Assembly (NCBI GenBank): GCA_030220185.1
Contig: JASPKZ010001240.1
Coordinates: forward strand, 779,253-843,252
From: Diploptera punctata
Taxonomy: Eukaryota > Arthropoda > Insecta > Blattodea > Blaberidae
Reading direction: 5' to 3'
Length of the DNA stretch: 64,000 bases
Shown here: positions 32,402 through 41,702 of the stretch, piece by piece
How the letters are laid out: each line of letters opens with the position of its first letter
Numbering within the stretch: the first letter of the stretch is position 1
Translations under genes and position numbers: made by a program
Notes under the pieces: generated by a model
The model's input: the letters and a program-made list of their open reading frames with translations, nothing else
Database searches by the model: none
Told to the model about the DNA's origin: nothing

Positions 32402-33825
32402 TTATTACTCACTGGCACTATCGAACCCGTAGGCTCATGACCGCGCGGACATAAGCTCTCCATACATCCCTATCCTGAGCTAATGCTTTCCAAACATTCC
32501 CTGTATAATCTACTTCCCTCAAATCATAGTTAATGTTATTCTCCCACCTCATTCTTGGTCTACCAACTGGGCGTTTTCCCTCTGGCTTTCCTACAAGAAG
32601 CTTCCATGCAAGTCTTTCATTCCCCATACGTGCAACATGTCCTGCCCATCGCAGTCTATGAGACTTTACTGTTCTTATTATATCTTGCTTCCTATAAAGA
32701 CCATGTAGTTCATTGTTATGTAGTCTTCTCCATTCACCTATCTCTTCATCTCTCTTTGGTCCGAACATTTTCCTAAGTACTTTATTCTCAAATACTTGTA
32801 GTCTCCTTTCATCCCTTAAAGTAAGAGTCCATGTTTCGCACCCATATAATATAACTGGTAGAATAACAGTTTTATATATTTTCAGTTTAACGTTTTTTGA
32901 AAGGAGTTGGGACATCAAGAGTCTCTGCAATGCATAATAGGACGCATTTCCAGAATTGAGCCTATGTTTAATTCCTTTGTGCATCTCATTCCTATTTGTC
33001 ATTATTGTTCCTAGGTATTTGAATTCAGCCACTTCCTCAAAATTTCCCTCATTTGTCATTAGCTGTCCATTTCCATTATATAATGAATTTTTACGTGTGA
33101 CCATATATTTAGTTTCATTTATATTTACTTCCAGTCCTAATTTCTTAGTGTTACTCAATAGTGTGTGCGTGTTGTCCTTTAGTATCTCCTCGCTATCGCC
33201 CAATAGTACTACATCATCAGCATAAGCTAACAGCTTATTAATACCATTGAGTTGTAAGCCTTCCTCATCCTCTAAAGATTTAATGGCATGCTCTAGTACA
33301 AAATTAAATAGTAGAGGAGATAGTGCATCTCCTTGCTTCAACCCATTCTGAATTTTAAAAGTGTCCGAAAACTGTTTGCCCACACGCACCCTACTCTTTG
33401 TGCCATTTAGACACATTCGTATAAGTCTAATTAACTTTTTAGGAATTCCGAACTCCAGCAGAATACTATATAACTTCTCCCTCTTAATGGAATCATATGC
33501 TTTTTTGAAGTCTATGTATAGTTGATGTACAGTACCATTATATTCCCATTTATTTTCTAAAACCTGTCTTATACTAAAAATCTGATCTGTTGTAGACCTG
33601 TTTCTTCTAAATGCACATTGATGATCTCCTAGAATGTCATCAATGTAGGGAGTAAGTCTGCTTACTAATATATTTGTTAGAATTTTGAACGAAGTTGAAA
33701 GTAATGAGATGCCCCTGTAGTTGTTGCAATCAGTTTTAACTCCTTTCTTATAAATTGGTACGATAATTGATTCTTTCCATTCATCTGGAAGAGCTTCTTT
33801 CTCCCAAATCATACTAAGCAACCAG
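32402..33825 (-). mobile_element. RTE-like LINE (467-codon family), young, 59-bp target duplication
   Basis: The insertion is bounded by a 59-bp direct repeat (32343-32401 and 33826-33884) that starts TTACAGAATCTCGG and differs at one base. The 3' end reads ACGGGTTCGATAGTGCCAGT with a short GAGTAATAAG-type tail. The copy is 5'-truncated inside RT but otherwise unbroken, and it is the best-preserved member of the family in this window. A 59-bp duplication is long for LINE integration. Confidence 0.85.
32418..33821 (-). CDS. LINE reverse transcriptase, 5'-truncated open frame (467 codons)
   Basis: RNA-dependent DNA polymerase of an RTE-like LINE. It would nick-prime and copy LINE RNA at the target in the nucleus. 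In order: fingers block NYRGISLLSTSFKIL (residues 34-48), motif A LYIDFKKAYDSI (101-112), motif B NGLKQGDALSPLLFN (159-173), motif C AYADDVVLL (199-207), then VILYGCETWTLT and the C-terminal RLRWAGHVARM, KRPVGRPRMRWEN and YVRAVMSLRVR end. The frame is open to the element's 5' border, so the Met at 33821 is not a natural start. The AP endonuclease is missing, so the copy cannot move by itself. No promoter is visible. Confidence 0.85.
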   Translation of the reverse strand: MLSMIWEKEALPDEWKESIIVPIYKKGVKTDCNNYRGISLLSTSFKILTNILVSRLTPYIDDILGDHQCAFRRNRSTTDQIFSIRQVLENKWEYNGTVHQLYIDFKKAYDSIKREKLYSILLEFGIPKKLIRLIRMCLNGTKSRVRVGKQFSDTFKIQNGLKQGDALSPLLFNFVLEHAIKSLEDEEGLQLNGINKLLAYADDVVLLGDSEEILKDNTHTLLSNTKKLGLEVNINETKYMVTRKNSLYNGNGQLMTNEGNFEEVAEFKYLGTIMTNRNEMHKGIKHRLNSGNASYYALQRLLMSQLLSKNVKLKIYKTVILPVILYGCETWTLTLRDERRLQVFENKVLRKMFGPKRDEEIGEWRRLHNNELHGLYRKQDIIRTVKSHRLRWAGHVARMGNERLAWKLLVGKPEGKRPVGRPRMRWENNINYDLREVDYTGNVWKALAQDRDVWRAYVRAVMSLRVR

Positions 33826-33884
33826 TTACAGAATCTCGGAAATTAAAAACCACTTCTCAACCTATCATTGTAATATAGTATTAC

Positions 33885-34930
33885 GTCATAAAAGCATATG
33901 TACTTTTCTGTGTCATGAAAATACAGTGCTAATTCAAACAATTATTATTTCCAAGCTTTTTAATAGTATTTGGAGCTTTTGAACATCAAGAAGAGTTAGA
34001 AAATGTAACTTTACGAATCAGGGCAGAAAAAAAAAAACACAAAGAAAGAACTTTTATAACGGAGAATTGAATTCCATTTCTATTTCCTGTTCTCCTTCTG
34101 TGTGCGAACAGAATCAGATCCATAACACGCTAGTATTACTTCAGCAAATGTCTCTATAGAAAAAGTTGGGTCCAAGCCGAGGTGAAGGACCATCTGATGA
34201 CAGACTGTAACATGCAGAATGTGGCGCGACGCATCTTCTAAATTATCCTGTTCAAAATTCCAATAAAAACACAACTAACGATGCCTTTATACTGTTTTGA
34301 TGGGCTTCTCTATATGCTCTATTGTTATATTAACGATCCTAGAAAATCGAGCCTTGCAAGAACAAACGAATCATTATTCAAAGAACCTAAAATAGGCCTT
34401 CTAGTTCATAGTAACTTATAAGCAGGGCTCGAAAGTTGAGGATCTATAAAATACTTTAAAAATGCCTAAAGATATCCTAAAAAAGATCTAAAACCTGAAA
34501 AAGGACGTAAAAGGTTAATTCAAATAAAATAATTTTAATTTAAACTGTATTTTTAATGAATATAATAAAATAATGTTTAAAAAGTACACAATTATAGTGA
34601 CATGCAACGTACGCTGCTAAAAAAATTGAAGACTTGTTCTATCATACTTTATATATATATTTAGTTCAGCAATATTTGAATTAGGAATTCTGTGTTAATT
34701 AAAAAAAACTTGGAGAATTTGGAATGAATGATTTTTTCCCACCTGCAATGAATTCAGCGATGGATATCCTGGAGAAATAAATTAAAATTCAAATTACAAT
34801 AACGAGAAGCATATTTGGCTAGAAAAATAATTAGGCTATACAAACGATATAAATATAGTCGAAATAAGGTAAAGTTGCAAAAAAACCGCCAAGACTCTAA
34901 AAAACGCTAAAAATGACCAAAAAGACAAAA
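33885..34930. other. No recognised repeat or gene
   Basis: AT-rich. The minus frame 34274-34080 (64 codons: DASRHILHVTVCHQMVLHLG) has protein-like composition but no family I recognise. 34440-34530 and 34860-34940 share AAAAATG.CTAAA/AAAAAGAC-type runs. Confidence 0.35.
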
Positions 34931-34939
34931 AAAGTCGAA

Positions 34940-34979
34940 AAAGGAGAGAGGGAGGGAGGGAGGGAGGGAGGGAGGGAGG

Positions 34980-35048
<69 letters not shown>
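34940..35048. repeat. (GGGA)n then (GA)n microsatellite
   Basis: About ten GGGA units followed by ~60 bp of AG. The serine/leucine-rich minus frame across it (34836-35159) is an artefact. Confidence 0.95.
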
Positions 35049-35051
<3 letters not shown>

Positions 35052-35307
35052 AATAAATTCTACTATATCCTGGCCTATAATGACCAAAAATGTATATCTC
35101 AATATAAAAATGTTTGTTTGTTTGTTCGTTCGTATTTTATGCGCTGCCATACCGTTCATCCAATTGTAATGGGGCTTTTTGCAAAATGTTCAGGAGATTC
35201 TCGGGATGAACATGGGCTATAAGAGAGATGTGGTATATAACTCCTACTCCTTTAAAAATGATCCTTTGTAGTGAAAACATGAAAAAAAGTAGCTTTTTGG
35301 ACGCTTA

Positions 35308-35517
35308 CCCCTTACATTGGCACTGTATCCTACAGGATACAACAATTGGTTTATTTAATTTAATATTTTAATTAAATCAGAAGAAAATAAACTAATAGAA
35401 ATAACTTAATATATAATATACCTAATAATAACAGTTATGGTTGATTTCGTTTCTACTGCGGTCTGCCATATTTAAGTAACTGATCCAAGATATCAGTGTC
35501 TTGCCAATATAAGGGTT
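35308..35517. mobile_element. piggyBac-like MITE, complete, ~210 bp
   Basis: The ends CCCCTTACATTGGCA and TGCCAATATAAGGG are inverted, flanked by TTAC and TTAA. The palindrome TGTATCCTACAGGATACA lies just inside the left end. The right sub-terminal CTGCGGTCTGCCATATTTAAG matches the other copies. This is the shortest intact member of the family here. Confidence 0.75.
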
Positions 35518-35639
35518 AAATGACCTGGCTTGACCTGACCTGTACTATACTAACCTACACTGAATCAAGCTGACCGAATATGACCTATACTGACCGAACC
35601 TGACCAAACCTAACGTAACCTAACCAAACATATTCTAAC

Positions 35640-35910
35640 CTAACTGAACATAACTTGGCAAGAAGATCGGGATTCTCGGGCAACGCCGGGTAATCGGCTC
35701 GGGGTAGGCTATCTAAAAATAATTATGATATAAATTTTTCCTTTTACTTGTTTAACTAAACATAAAAACACATTACTTTTCGCCCTTCAGCTCATTTAAG
35801 AGAAGAAGATCGGGATAAGTAGATTCCCAGGCATCGCCAGCTAAACAGCACGCGTACCTAAAAATAATTACGATATACATTTATAATTTTTTCCTTTTAC
35901 TTATTCATTT
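35640..35910 (+). repeat. Helitron-internal minisatellite units
   Basis: Two units with GGCAAGAAGATCGGGATTC and AGAAGAAGATCGGGATAAG, then CCTTTTACTTRTT. They are the same unit type as at 9600-10040. The second is broken at 35910 by the LTR element. Just upstream (35520-35640) is a degenerate TGACC/CTAACC stretch. Confidence 0.65.
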
Positions 35911-36963
35911 TGAACCGAAAGTGCATTTTTCGGCTCAGTATGGTAGCTTCGTTCTCCTCCCTACACTGGAATATTTATGAACTATGCGAATATCCTGTTC
36001 TCCTTGTAGCTACCCCTTCCCTCTTCACCCTTCCTGCCGCGCAATGTCTACGGCGCATCTCCCCTCTACCTCGGAACCTTCATATACGTGGTGCACTAAC
36101 AGAACAGTATCATTCGATCATCCTAGCAGTCATCGTTTTGTTGTTTAAAAGGATTCAAGATTGGAATCCGATTCCAGGTCGCGATGCGACTGGAATTCTA
36201 AATAGACAAGCTGATCTGAGGCCAAGAAGGGGCCTGTTTGAGTTAGTCCGGCAGTCCAGGGAAGAGGTGGTCCCTGAAACTCGGACGCAAGTATGAGTGT
36301 TGCGTGATGTATGGTATGTTGTTCATTTGTTTATTTGTATGGCTATTTTGATCGTGTGATCAGTATTATTATTATTATTTTTGTTAATTTATTTTTACTC
36401 AGCCAACTTGTTTATATTAAATGTTATCTTTTAAACAACGCCCCTGTTTCATCATTTAAGTATACGTAGTTGTTTACTATCCTGTACGGAAAATCACTCA
36501 AGTAGGAAACTATTCCGAGCTCCTTAACTATTATGCTGTTTAGCGTTCCTGAAACACAATTATTATCTTGTTCACTCACTGTATGTATTTAAAAATCAGT
36601 ATTCTTCTATGTTAATATATATCAGAGAAAGAAAGATGAATCAACGGCTGCCTTCTATGGGCCCAAGGCAAGCCACTTCCTGATAGATAACTTCTTTGGA
36701 AATGAGATCCACATTAATAGAAACAGCAATTACAAAACCCGATCCCGGATTAGAGGTAGCAGTTATTGTGGTTTATTATTTTGGTCAAGTTCCGCTCCGC
36801 GTTCGCACAAATGGTCGCAGTAGCGTGCTTATCTTGCCAGCACAAATGGTAGCAGTCTGCGTGGTTTCAAAAAAAGCTACAAATGGTAGCAGTTAGCGTG
36901 GTTTGGGTCTCCAACCCCCATAAATGGTAGCAGTTAGCGTGGTTTGGGTCTTCAACCCCCACA
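35911..36963 (+). repeat. Left LTR
   Basis: TGAACCGAAAGTGC...CCCCCACA. Inside are a possible core promoter (36080-36116), a conserved GGGCCC-centred block (36636-36672) and, in the last 160 bp, repeats starting TGGTAGCAG at 36812 (TGGTCGCAG), 36847, 36884 and 36925. Three solo LTRs elsewhere share the layout. Confidence 0.9.
36080..36116 (+). promoter_or_regulatory. Putative LTR core promoter (TATA-like plus initiator)
   Basis: CCTCGGAACCTTCATATACG then AGTATCATTCGAT about 25 bp on. All four LTR types in the window keep an AT-rich box (CATATA, CAAATA, CAAATA, CATAAATA) at this distance from a (A/G)TATCAT(T/C)-like or CGCATCAT motif. A conserved position in otherwise diverged LTRs suggests the RNA start. 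Confidence 0.45.
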
Positions 36964-36965
36964 AA

Positions 36966-36976
36966 TGGTAGCAGAG
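36966..36976 (+). other. Primer-binding site for initiator tRNA-Met
   Basis: TGGTAGCAGAG starts 2 bp after the left LTR and is complementary to the 3' end of animal initiator tRNA-Met (CUCUGCUACCA). This primer is known for several LTR families. Four near-copies precede it within the LTR at 35-41-bp spacing. Confidence 0.75.
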
Positions 36977-37377
36977 CGTCTGGTTTTGTTTCTTTCGGCT
37001 TGAAAAGATATGCTGTATTCTATTGACAGTGGTTCAAGTGGGTATCGATTTAAAATTTTCAATTTAAGTTTTGGAGTTTTGGATTCAAGTGCCAGAACAA
37101 GGATATATACTCTGTATGGTCGTAAATGAATTTTGGAATTAGAAAGCATTTGGAGGTCGACGCTTTTCAGAGATATTACCCAGTGGATAACTATTTGTTT
37201 TCGATACTTTGTATCTATGTAAAAGTTATTGAAAAGTACTTATTTACGTGTTTGAACTGTTTCACGTAAATGATATTGATTCATCTCTCTTTGTATGTAA
37301 ACAGAGAGTGACTTATGCATACTGAACTACGTTCTCTTATAGTTGTTTACATCTTTTGTTCATTGTATTTTGTAAAC

Positions 37378-38334
37378 ATGCCTAGTTGGATAGATGTAAT
37401 ATCCAAAGACAATTTGGTCCGAGAATTGAGCTTACTAGGTATTGATGTTGAAGGCGATGTAAATATATTACGTCAGCGACTTAAGATTCATATGAACTTT
37501 CTCCCCCCAGCTGAACAAACATTAGTGAAACGTAAGTTTATTGTAGACAGCGCAGTTCCGGAAGATTATTCTGTAGAACAGAACAAGAATATTATCGATC
37601 GTAGACTTAGCTCCATCAAGGATTTTTCTAGTGGAACGGCTTCCAACCTTTCTTCTCATATGGAGGAAAATAATCAGCGAATTTTCCGAGAGTTAATTAG
37701 AAAAGTCGATCCCTGCGATGGTAATGATAAGGAATTGCTAGTTTTCTTCCTCATTAAACTCAACTCGATCTTCGAATTGAAATTGGTTCCAGATGAGTAT
37801 TTTGTTAATTCGATTTTGAGTTGCATTGGAGGAATACTATTGAATGTTTGGAGTGAGGTTGTTAAATTGAGATTTACTTGGATTGAGAGTTTGGAATATG
37901 TGAAATGTTCGTTGTTGCCTTCCAGGTTGTTAGAGGATTATTGGATTAAATTTGTGTCGCGACGATTCCAACTTTCTAAAGAATCTTTGCTGGAGTTTAT
38001 TTCCGAAATCCAGGGAGCTTCACTTGTATTGAACCCTCAATTTTCGGAAGAAAAGTTGATTGACATTATTCTTCAAAATATGTCTTCTACCACCAGACAG
38101 CATTTGGTCTTTGCTACAAAACCTCAAAATGTAGCCGAAATGTGTGTCTTGGCTAGGAAAGTGGCTGATTTCGAGATAGCTGAAAGACAAAAGAACTTCA
38201 GCGAAAAAAGTATGCCTGATAATTTAAGTAAACCTAATACTTCTGCGAATCGTTCTTCTCGCAATAATTCTTGGCAGCCAAAAAGTAATTTACAATGTTG
38301 GAAGTGTCAGCTTGCTAGAGAGTGTCGATCTTAG
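37378..38334 (+). CDS. gag: Gag-like structural protein
   Basis: A 318-residue frame from MPSWIDVISKDNLVREL. The open frame has an upstream Met at 37315, but 37378 is preferred because residues 10-35 then form an N-terminal SAP-like helix pair (LVRELSLLGID...LRQRLKIH). The middle (about 110-270) is a helical capsid-like region with WSEVVKLRFTWIESL and DYWIKFVSRRFQLSKESL. The tail is basic and Ser/Asn-rich, then ends CWKCQLARECRS: a CCHC zinc knuckle that has lost its Gly-His part by what looks like a short in-frame deletion. It would package the element RNA in particles. No frameshift to pol is present. The family beyond LTR Gag is unassigned. Confidence 0.75.
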   Translation: MPSWIDVISKDNLVRELSLLGIDVEGDVNILRQRLKIHMNFLPPAEQTLVKRKFIVDSAVPEDYSVEQNKNIIDRRLSSIKDFSSGTASNLSSHMEENNQRIFRELIRKVDPCDGNDKELLVFFLIKLNSIFELKLVPDEYFVNSILSCIGGILLNVWSEVVKLRFTWIESLEYVKCSLLPSRLLEDYWIKFVSRRFQLSKESLLEFISEIQGASLVLNPQFSEEKLIDIILQNMSSTTRQHLVFATKPQNVAEMCVLARKVADFEIAERQKNFSEKSMPDNLSKPNTSANRSSRNNSWQPKSNLQCWKCQLARECRS

Positions 38335-39129
38335 TTTTTTCAACGTAGTTCGCTTGTATATTTGTTTTAGATATTAGGAAAGCTAATTTTGGGACATCGG
38401 TATATGAGCTGATTGAGCCATTTTTGTTTGTGGGAGCTTCTTGAGTGACTTTCGGTATATGTGGTCCAAGTTTTGTTAATAAGACGCAAGCTAAGTTCTA
38501 AAACAAGGGTAACTAGAAATTAGTAAGCGTCGATGGCCACGTTATAATACAACACGTTAGTGAGAATAAGTTCTGTAATGGATTAAATCCAAGTATGTTT
38601 GTTGCGAAGACATTTGTACTATGTCATATGTTAAACTAGAACGTTTGAGATTCCGTTTTCCTGTCTTTGCCTGTTTTTTGTTTCAGTTTACCCTTCCTTA
38701 ATATTGGCATAGCAGCGCAGCCTGGAATGTTCAGCAGTCGAGCACTTGGTGGATCCGGCCGACCCCGAGTGCCCAGCTGACCGACATGGTGGTTCTGTAA
38801 CTACAGATTCCTGGATAGCGGTTGAGCGCGATTGCGATCCGGCAATCCAGTTATGGTATCGTCACCCTGTTCTTCACCTGAAACACCGCAGAGTTGTACT
38901 ATGGCGACTGAGTCAAGATGGAATTTATTTTCAGCGCCTGTATAGTCGACGTAGAAGCGAGTGTGGTGATTGTGATTTTGGGGACGATGGAAAATTGTGA
39001 TGAAGTTTACCGCTCGGAATCTGATAGTGTCAATGTGCCCCTCCCAACGTGGGATTTTTTTTTCTACCTAGCACTGTTTTGAAGTTTATGGACTGTTTTC
39101 TTTTACCCGGAGGGCGCAGGAGGAGATAT
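38335..39129 (+). other. Non-coding interior of the LTR element and purine-rich tract
   Basis: No retroelement enzyme motif in any frame. The 84-codon frame at 38746-39000 is Arg/Asp-rich without a recognised family. 39108-39129 (CCGGAGGGCGCAGGAGGAGA) is a purine-rich tract next to the right LTR and fits a plus-strand primer. Confidence 0.6.
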
Positions 39130-40183
39130 TGAACCGAAAGTGCATTTTTCGGCTCAGTATGGTAGCTTCGTTCTCCTCCCTACACTGGAATATTTATGAA
39201 CTATGCGAATATCCTGTTCTCCTTGTAGCTACCCCTTCCCTCTTCACCCTTCCTGCCGCGCAATGTCTACGGCGCATCTCCCCTCTACCTCGGAACCTTC
39301 ATATACGTGGTGCACTAACAGAACAGTATCATTCGATCATCCTAGCAGTCATCGTTTTGTTGTTTAAAAGGATTCAAGATTGGAATCCGATTCCAGGTCG
39401 CGATGCGACTGGAATTCTAAATAGACAAGCTGATCTGAGGCCAAGAAGGGGCCTGTTTGAGTTAGTCCGGCAGTCCAGGGAAGAGGTGGTCCCTGAAACT
39501 CGGACGCAAGTATGAGTGTTGCGTGATGTATGGTATGTTGTTCATTTGTTTATTTGTATGGCTATTTTGATCGTGTGGATCAGTATTATTATTATTATTT
39601 TTGTTAATTTATTTTTACTCAGCCAACTTGTTTATATTAAATGTTATCTTTTAAACAACGCCCCTGTTTCATCATTTAAGTATACGTAGTTGTTTACTAT
39701 CCTGTACGGAAAATCACTCAAGTAGGAAACTATTCCGAGCTCCTTAACTATTATGCTGTTTAGCGTTCCTGAAACACAATTATTATCTTGTTCACTCACT
39801 GTATGTATTTAAAAATCAGTATTCTTCTATGTTAATATATATCAGAGAAAGAAAGATGAATCAACGGCTGCCTTCTATGGGCCCAAGGCAAGCCACTTCC
39901 TGATAGATAACTTCTTTGGAAATGAGATCCACATTAATAGAAACAGCAATTACAAAACCCGATCCCGGATTAGAGGTAGCAGTTATTGTGGTTTATTATT
40001 TTGGTCAAGTTCCGCTCCGCGTGCGCACAAATGGTCGCAGTAGCGTGCTTATCTTGCCAGCAGAAATGGTAGCAGTCTGCGTGGTTTCAAAAAAAGCTAC
40101 AAATGGTAGCAGTTAGCGTGGTTTGGGTCTCCAACCCCCACAAATGGTAGCAGTTAGCTTGGTTTGGGTCTTCAACCCCCACA
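39130..40183 (+). repeat. Right LTR
   Basis: About 99.5% identical to the left LTR by eye, with one inserted G near 39578 and substitutions near 40022, 40063, 40141 and 40159. The TGGTAGCAG repeats fall at 40032, 40067, 40104 and 40145. Confidence 0.9.
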
Positions 40184-40543
40184 ATTCAAACATACGAACA
40201 CATTAATTTTCATTTTTTTTCGGCGTAGCAGCGCACCCCTGGTGTTACCTAGGGGTTTGTACCATCTGGTTTTTGTTTCATCTGCCGGATATTTTGAATT
40301 TAAATATTATATTTATTGAGAAATAACATTTCTTAGCATGTTGTATTCTTATATTTATTAATTCCTGGATATTATTATGTTTATATAGTCCCTTTAAACA
40401 GAAGTCCATTTTTTTTTTCAGTTATTCAAGTAGTCAATTTTACTGTTTGGGACTTGCTGATAGCAAGTGCCAATTCTAACAAAACTATCACAATCTTTTT
40501 CAATTGGGACTTCTCACGGAACAACAAGAATGTGATCCCTAAA

Positions 40544-40655
40544 TTGGCGAAAACATATTTATCTTGCCAATTATTTAAATGTTCCGGATCGCAAAGAAAA
40601 CAAAATCAAATAAAACCCTAAGTTATTATTGTACAATATTATGTAATTTGATCCA
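40544..40655 (+). mobile_element. piggyBac-like MITE end
   Basis: CCCTAAATTGGCGAAAAC, then TTGCCAATTATTTAAATG and CGGATCGCAAAGAAAACAAAA, matching the inverted right end of the element at 44443. The other end is not seen. Confidence 0.55.
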
Positions 40656-40689
40656 AAAGTAAGTAATTTCTTCTTATTTGTTTTTCAAT

Positions 40690-40693
40690 TGTC

Positions 40694-40742
<49 letters not shown>
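40690..40742. repeat. (AT)n microsatellite at a SINE 3' end
   Basis: About 45 bp of AT directly joined to the TCCATCCATAG end of the SINE at 40741. Confidence 0.95.
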
Positions 40743-40743
<1 letters not shown>

Positions 40744-41054
40744 ATCCATAGTAATTCTGCCCGAGGGCAGGTCTTTCACTGCAATCATAGCATTTTCATG
40801 CTATGCTTTGCAGCTTTACTAAGGAATTGTAGGTGTGGTAGCTTGCCGTTGCTTTCCACACCGGCGAAGGATGATGATGATAATGGCCATATGATTTCGG
40901 GGACCGTTTGGGCCTTAAAGTTTCCCTGACATTTGTCTTACAGGTGAGGAAAAACCCCCGATAAATACCTCACCCAGAAAAACTGCCCCGACCTGGGATC
41001 GAACCCGGGCCCGCTGCATGACAAGGCAGCACGCTACCTCGAGACCACAGCGGT
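40741..41054 (-). mobile_element. tRNA-derived SINE, 'CCGCTGTGG' family
   Basis: Full-length reversed copy: 3' block at 40741-40790, GATGATGATGATAATGG tract at 40870-40885, box B complement GGGATCGAACCCGGG at 40995, head ending CACAGCGGTG. Well preserved. Confidence 0.9.
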
Positions 41055-41070
41055 GAACTATGTAGGCCTA

Positions 41071-41480
41071 TACGCTATATAATAAACGAATATACGTCTG
41101 CTTGTTCTTTATAGACTTCTAAACGTTGAACCGATCTTCGTGAAAATTTGTACATACAGGATTTCAGATGCGGCGAGGGTTTGGCCGTTATCTATTATGT
41201 TCTAAAATCATTAGGCGTGGGAGTTCACCTGAAAGGAAAATTTAAAAATCGCTCTAGCAATCGAAATTTTCGATGTTTCACAACAAAACTCGCAATACCG
41301 TATTAATGTAAAAAATCGGCGAAATCGGACCGTTAGAAATGGGGGGTTTACCTGAAATTTTAAATTAAAAAAAATGTACTTTTACATGTTTAGTTTGTTG
41401 CAGCAAATACCATATAGTACTTTATCAGCTCTCAATTTTTAATTTATTTAGGCGTAGCTGCGGACGCCGGGTATTAGCTA
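41071..41480 (+). mobile_element. Short Helitron-like element
   Basis: Begins TATATAATAAACGAATATACG and ends GCGGACGCCGGGTATTAGCTAT, nearly the same 3' end as element 1 (GCCGGGTATTAGCTAG). The 5' body (CGTGAAAATTTGTACATACA) is typical of small non-autonomous Helitrons in insects. The last base of CTAG is changed. Non-coding. Confidence 0.6.
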
Positions 41481-41702
41481 TTAGCCAGTTATAAAGATAG
41501 AAAGGATAGAAACAGTAATTTTTTTTTCATTATTAATTAAAAAGGTTTGGTTAATTATATGTATATTATTTTGGTGCTTGTATTCAGACATAAAATCAAA
41601 AAATGATTTTTCTTCAACTTCAGAGCCCTATTTACAAGGTACAACTGGTTACGAAATGGAGCCATAAAAGGGCGAATTGATAAAGCTATTTTGTACTGGG
41701 TA

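Larger units (their letters stand above)
35911..40183 (+). mobile_element. Gag-only LTR retrotransposon (TR-GAG type), 4.27 kb
   Basis: Two direct LTRs of 1053 and 1054 bp starting TGAACCG and ending CACA, a primer-binding site complementary to initiator tRNA-Met, one Gag-like ORF, and a purine-rich tract before the right LTR. No protease, RT, RNase H or integrase is found in 38335-39129. The LTRs differ at about five places (e.g. near 36337, 36802 and 36843 of the left LTR), so insertion is recent. The flanks ATTT and ATTC are an imperfect 4-bp duplication. It needs enzymes from a related autonomous element. Confidence 0.85.
35097..40252 (+). mobile_element. Helitron-like element 2, split by other elements
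   Basis: Starts TCTCAATATAAAAATG after an A (35096), then matches element 1 (CAGGAGATTCTCGGGATGAA at about 35191). The 3' end resumes at 40184 (AACACATTAATTTTC, then GTAGCAGCGCAC) and closes at CTAG (40249-40252), though the next base is G, not T. It contains a piggyBac-like MITE, two minisatellite units (35640-35910) and the Gag-only LTR element. No Rep/helicase. Confidence 0.55.

Noticed and set aside
34836..35159. Serine/leucine-rich 107-codon minus frame
   Set aside because: It translates the GA and GGGA microsatellites.
35520..35650. Interstitial telomeric (CCTAA)n repeats
   Set aside because: Only scattered CCTAAC words within a degenerate TGACC/CTAACC stretch; no run of exact units.
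35910..36296. 128-codon frame present identically at 35910 and 39129
   Set aside because: It is within the LTR and repeated only because LTRs are repeated. The frame is not kept open in the related solo LTRs.
38746..39000. 84-codon frame as a pol remnant
   Set aside because: No protease, RT, RNase H or integrase motif; composition is unlike these domains.
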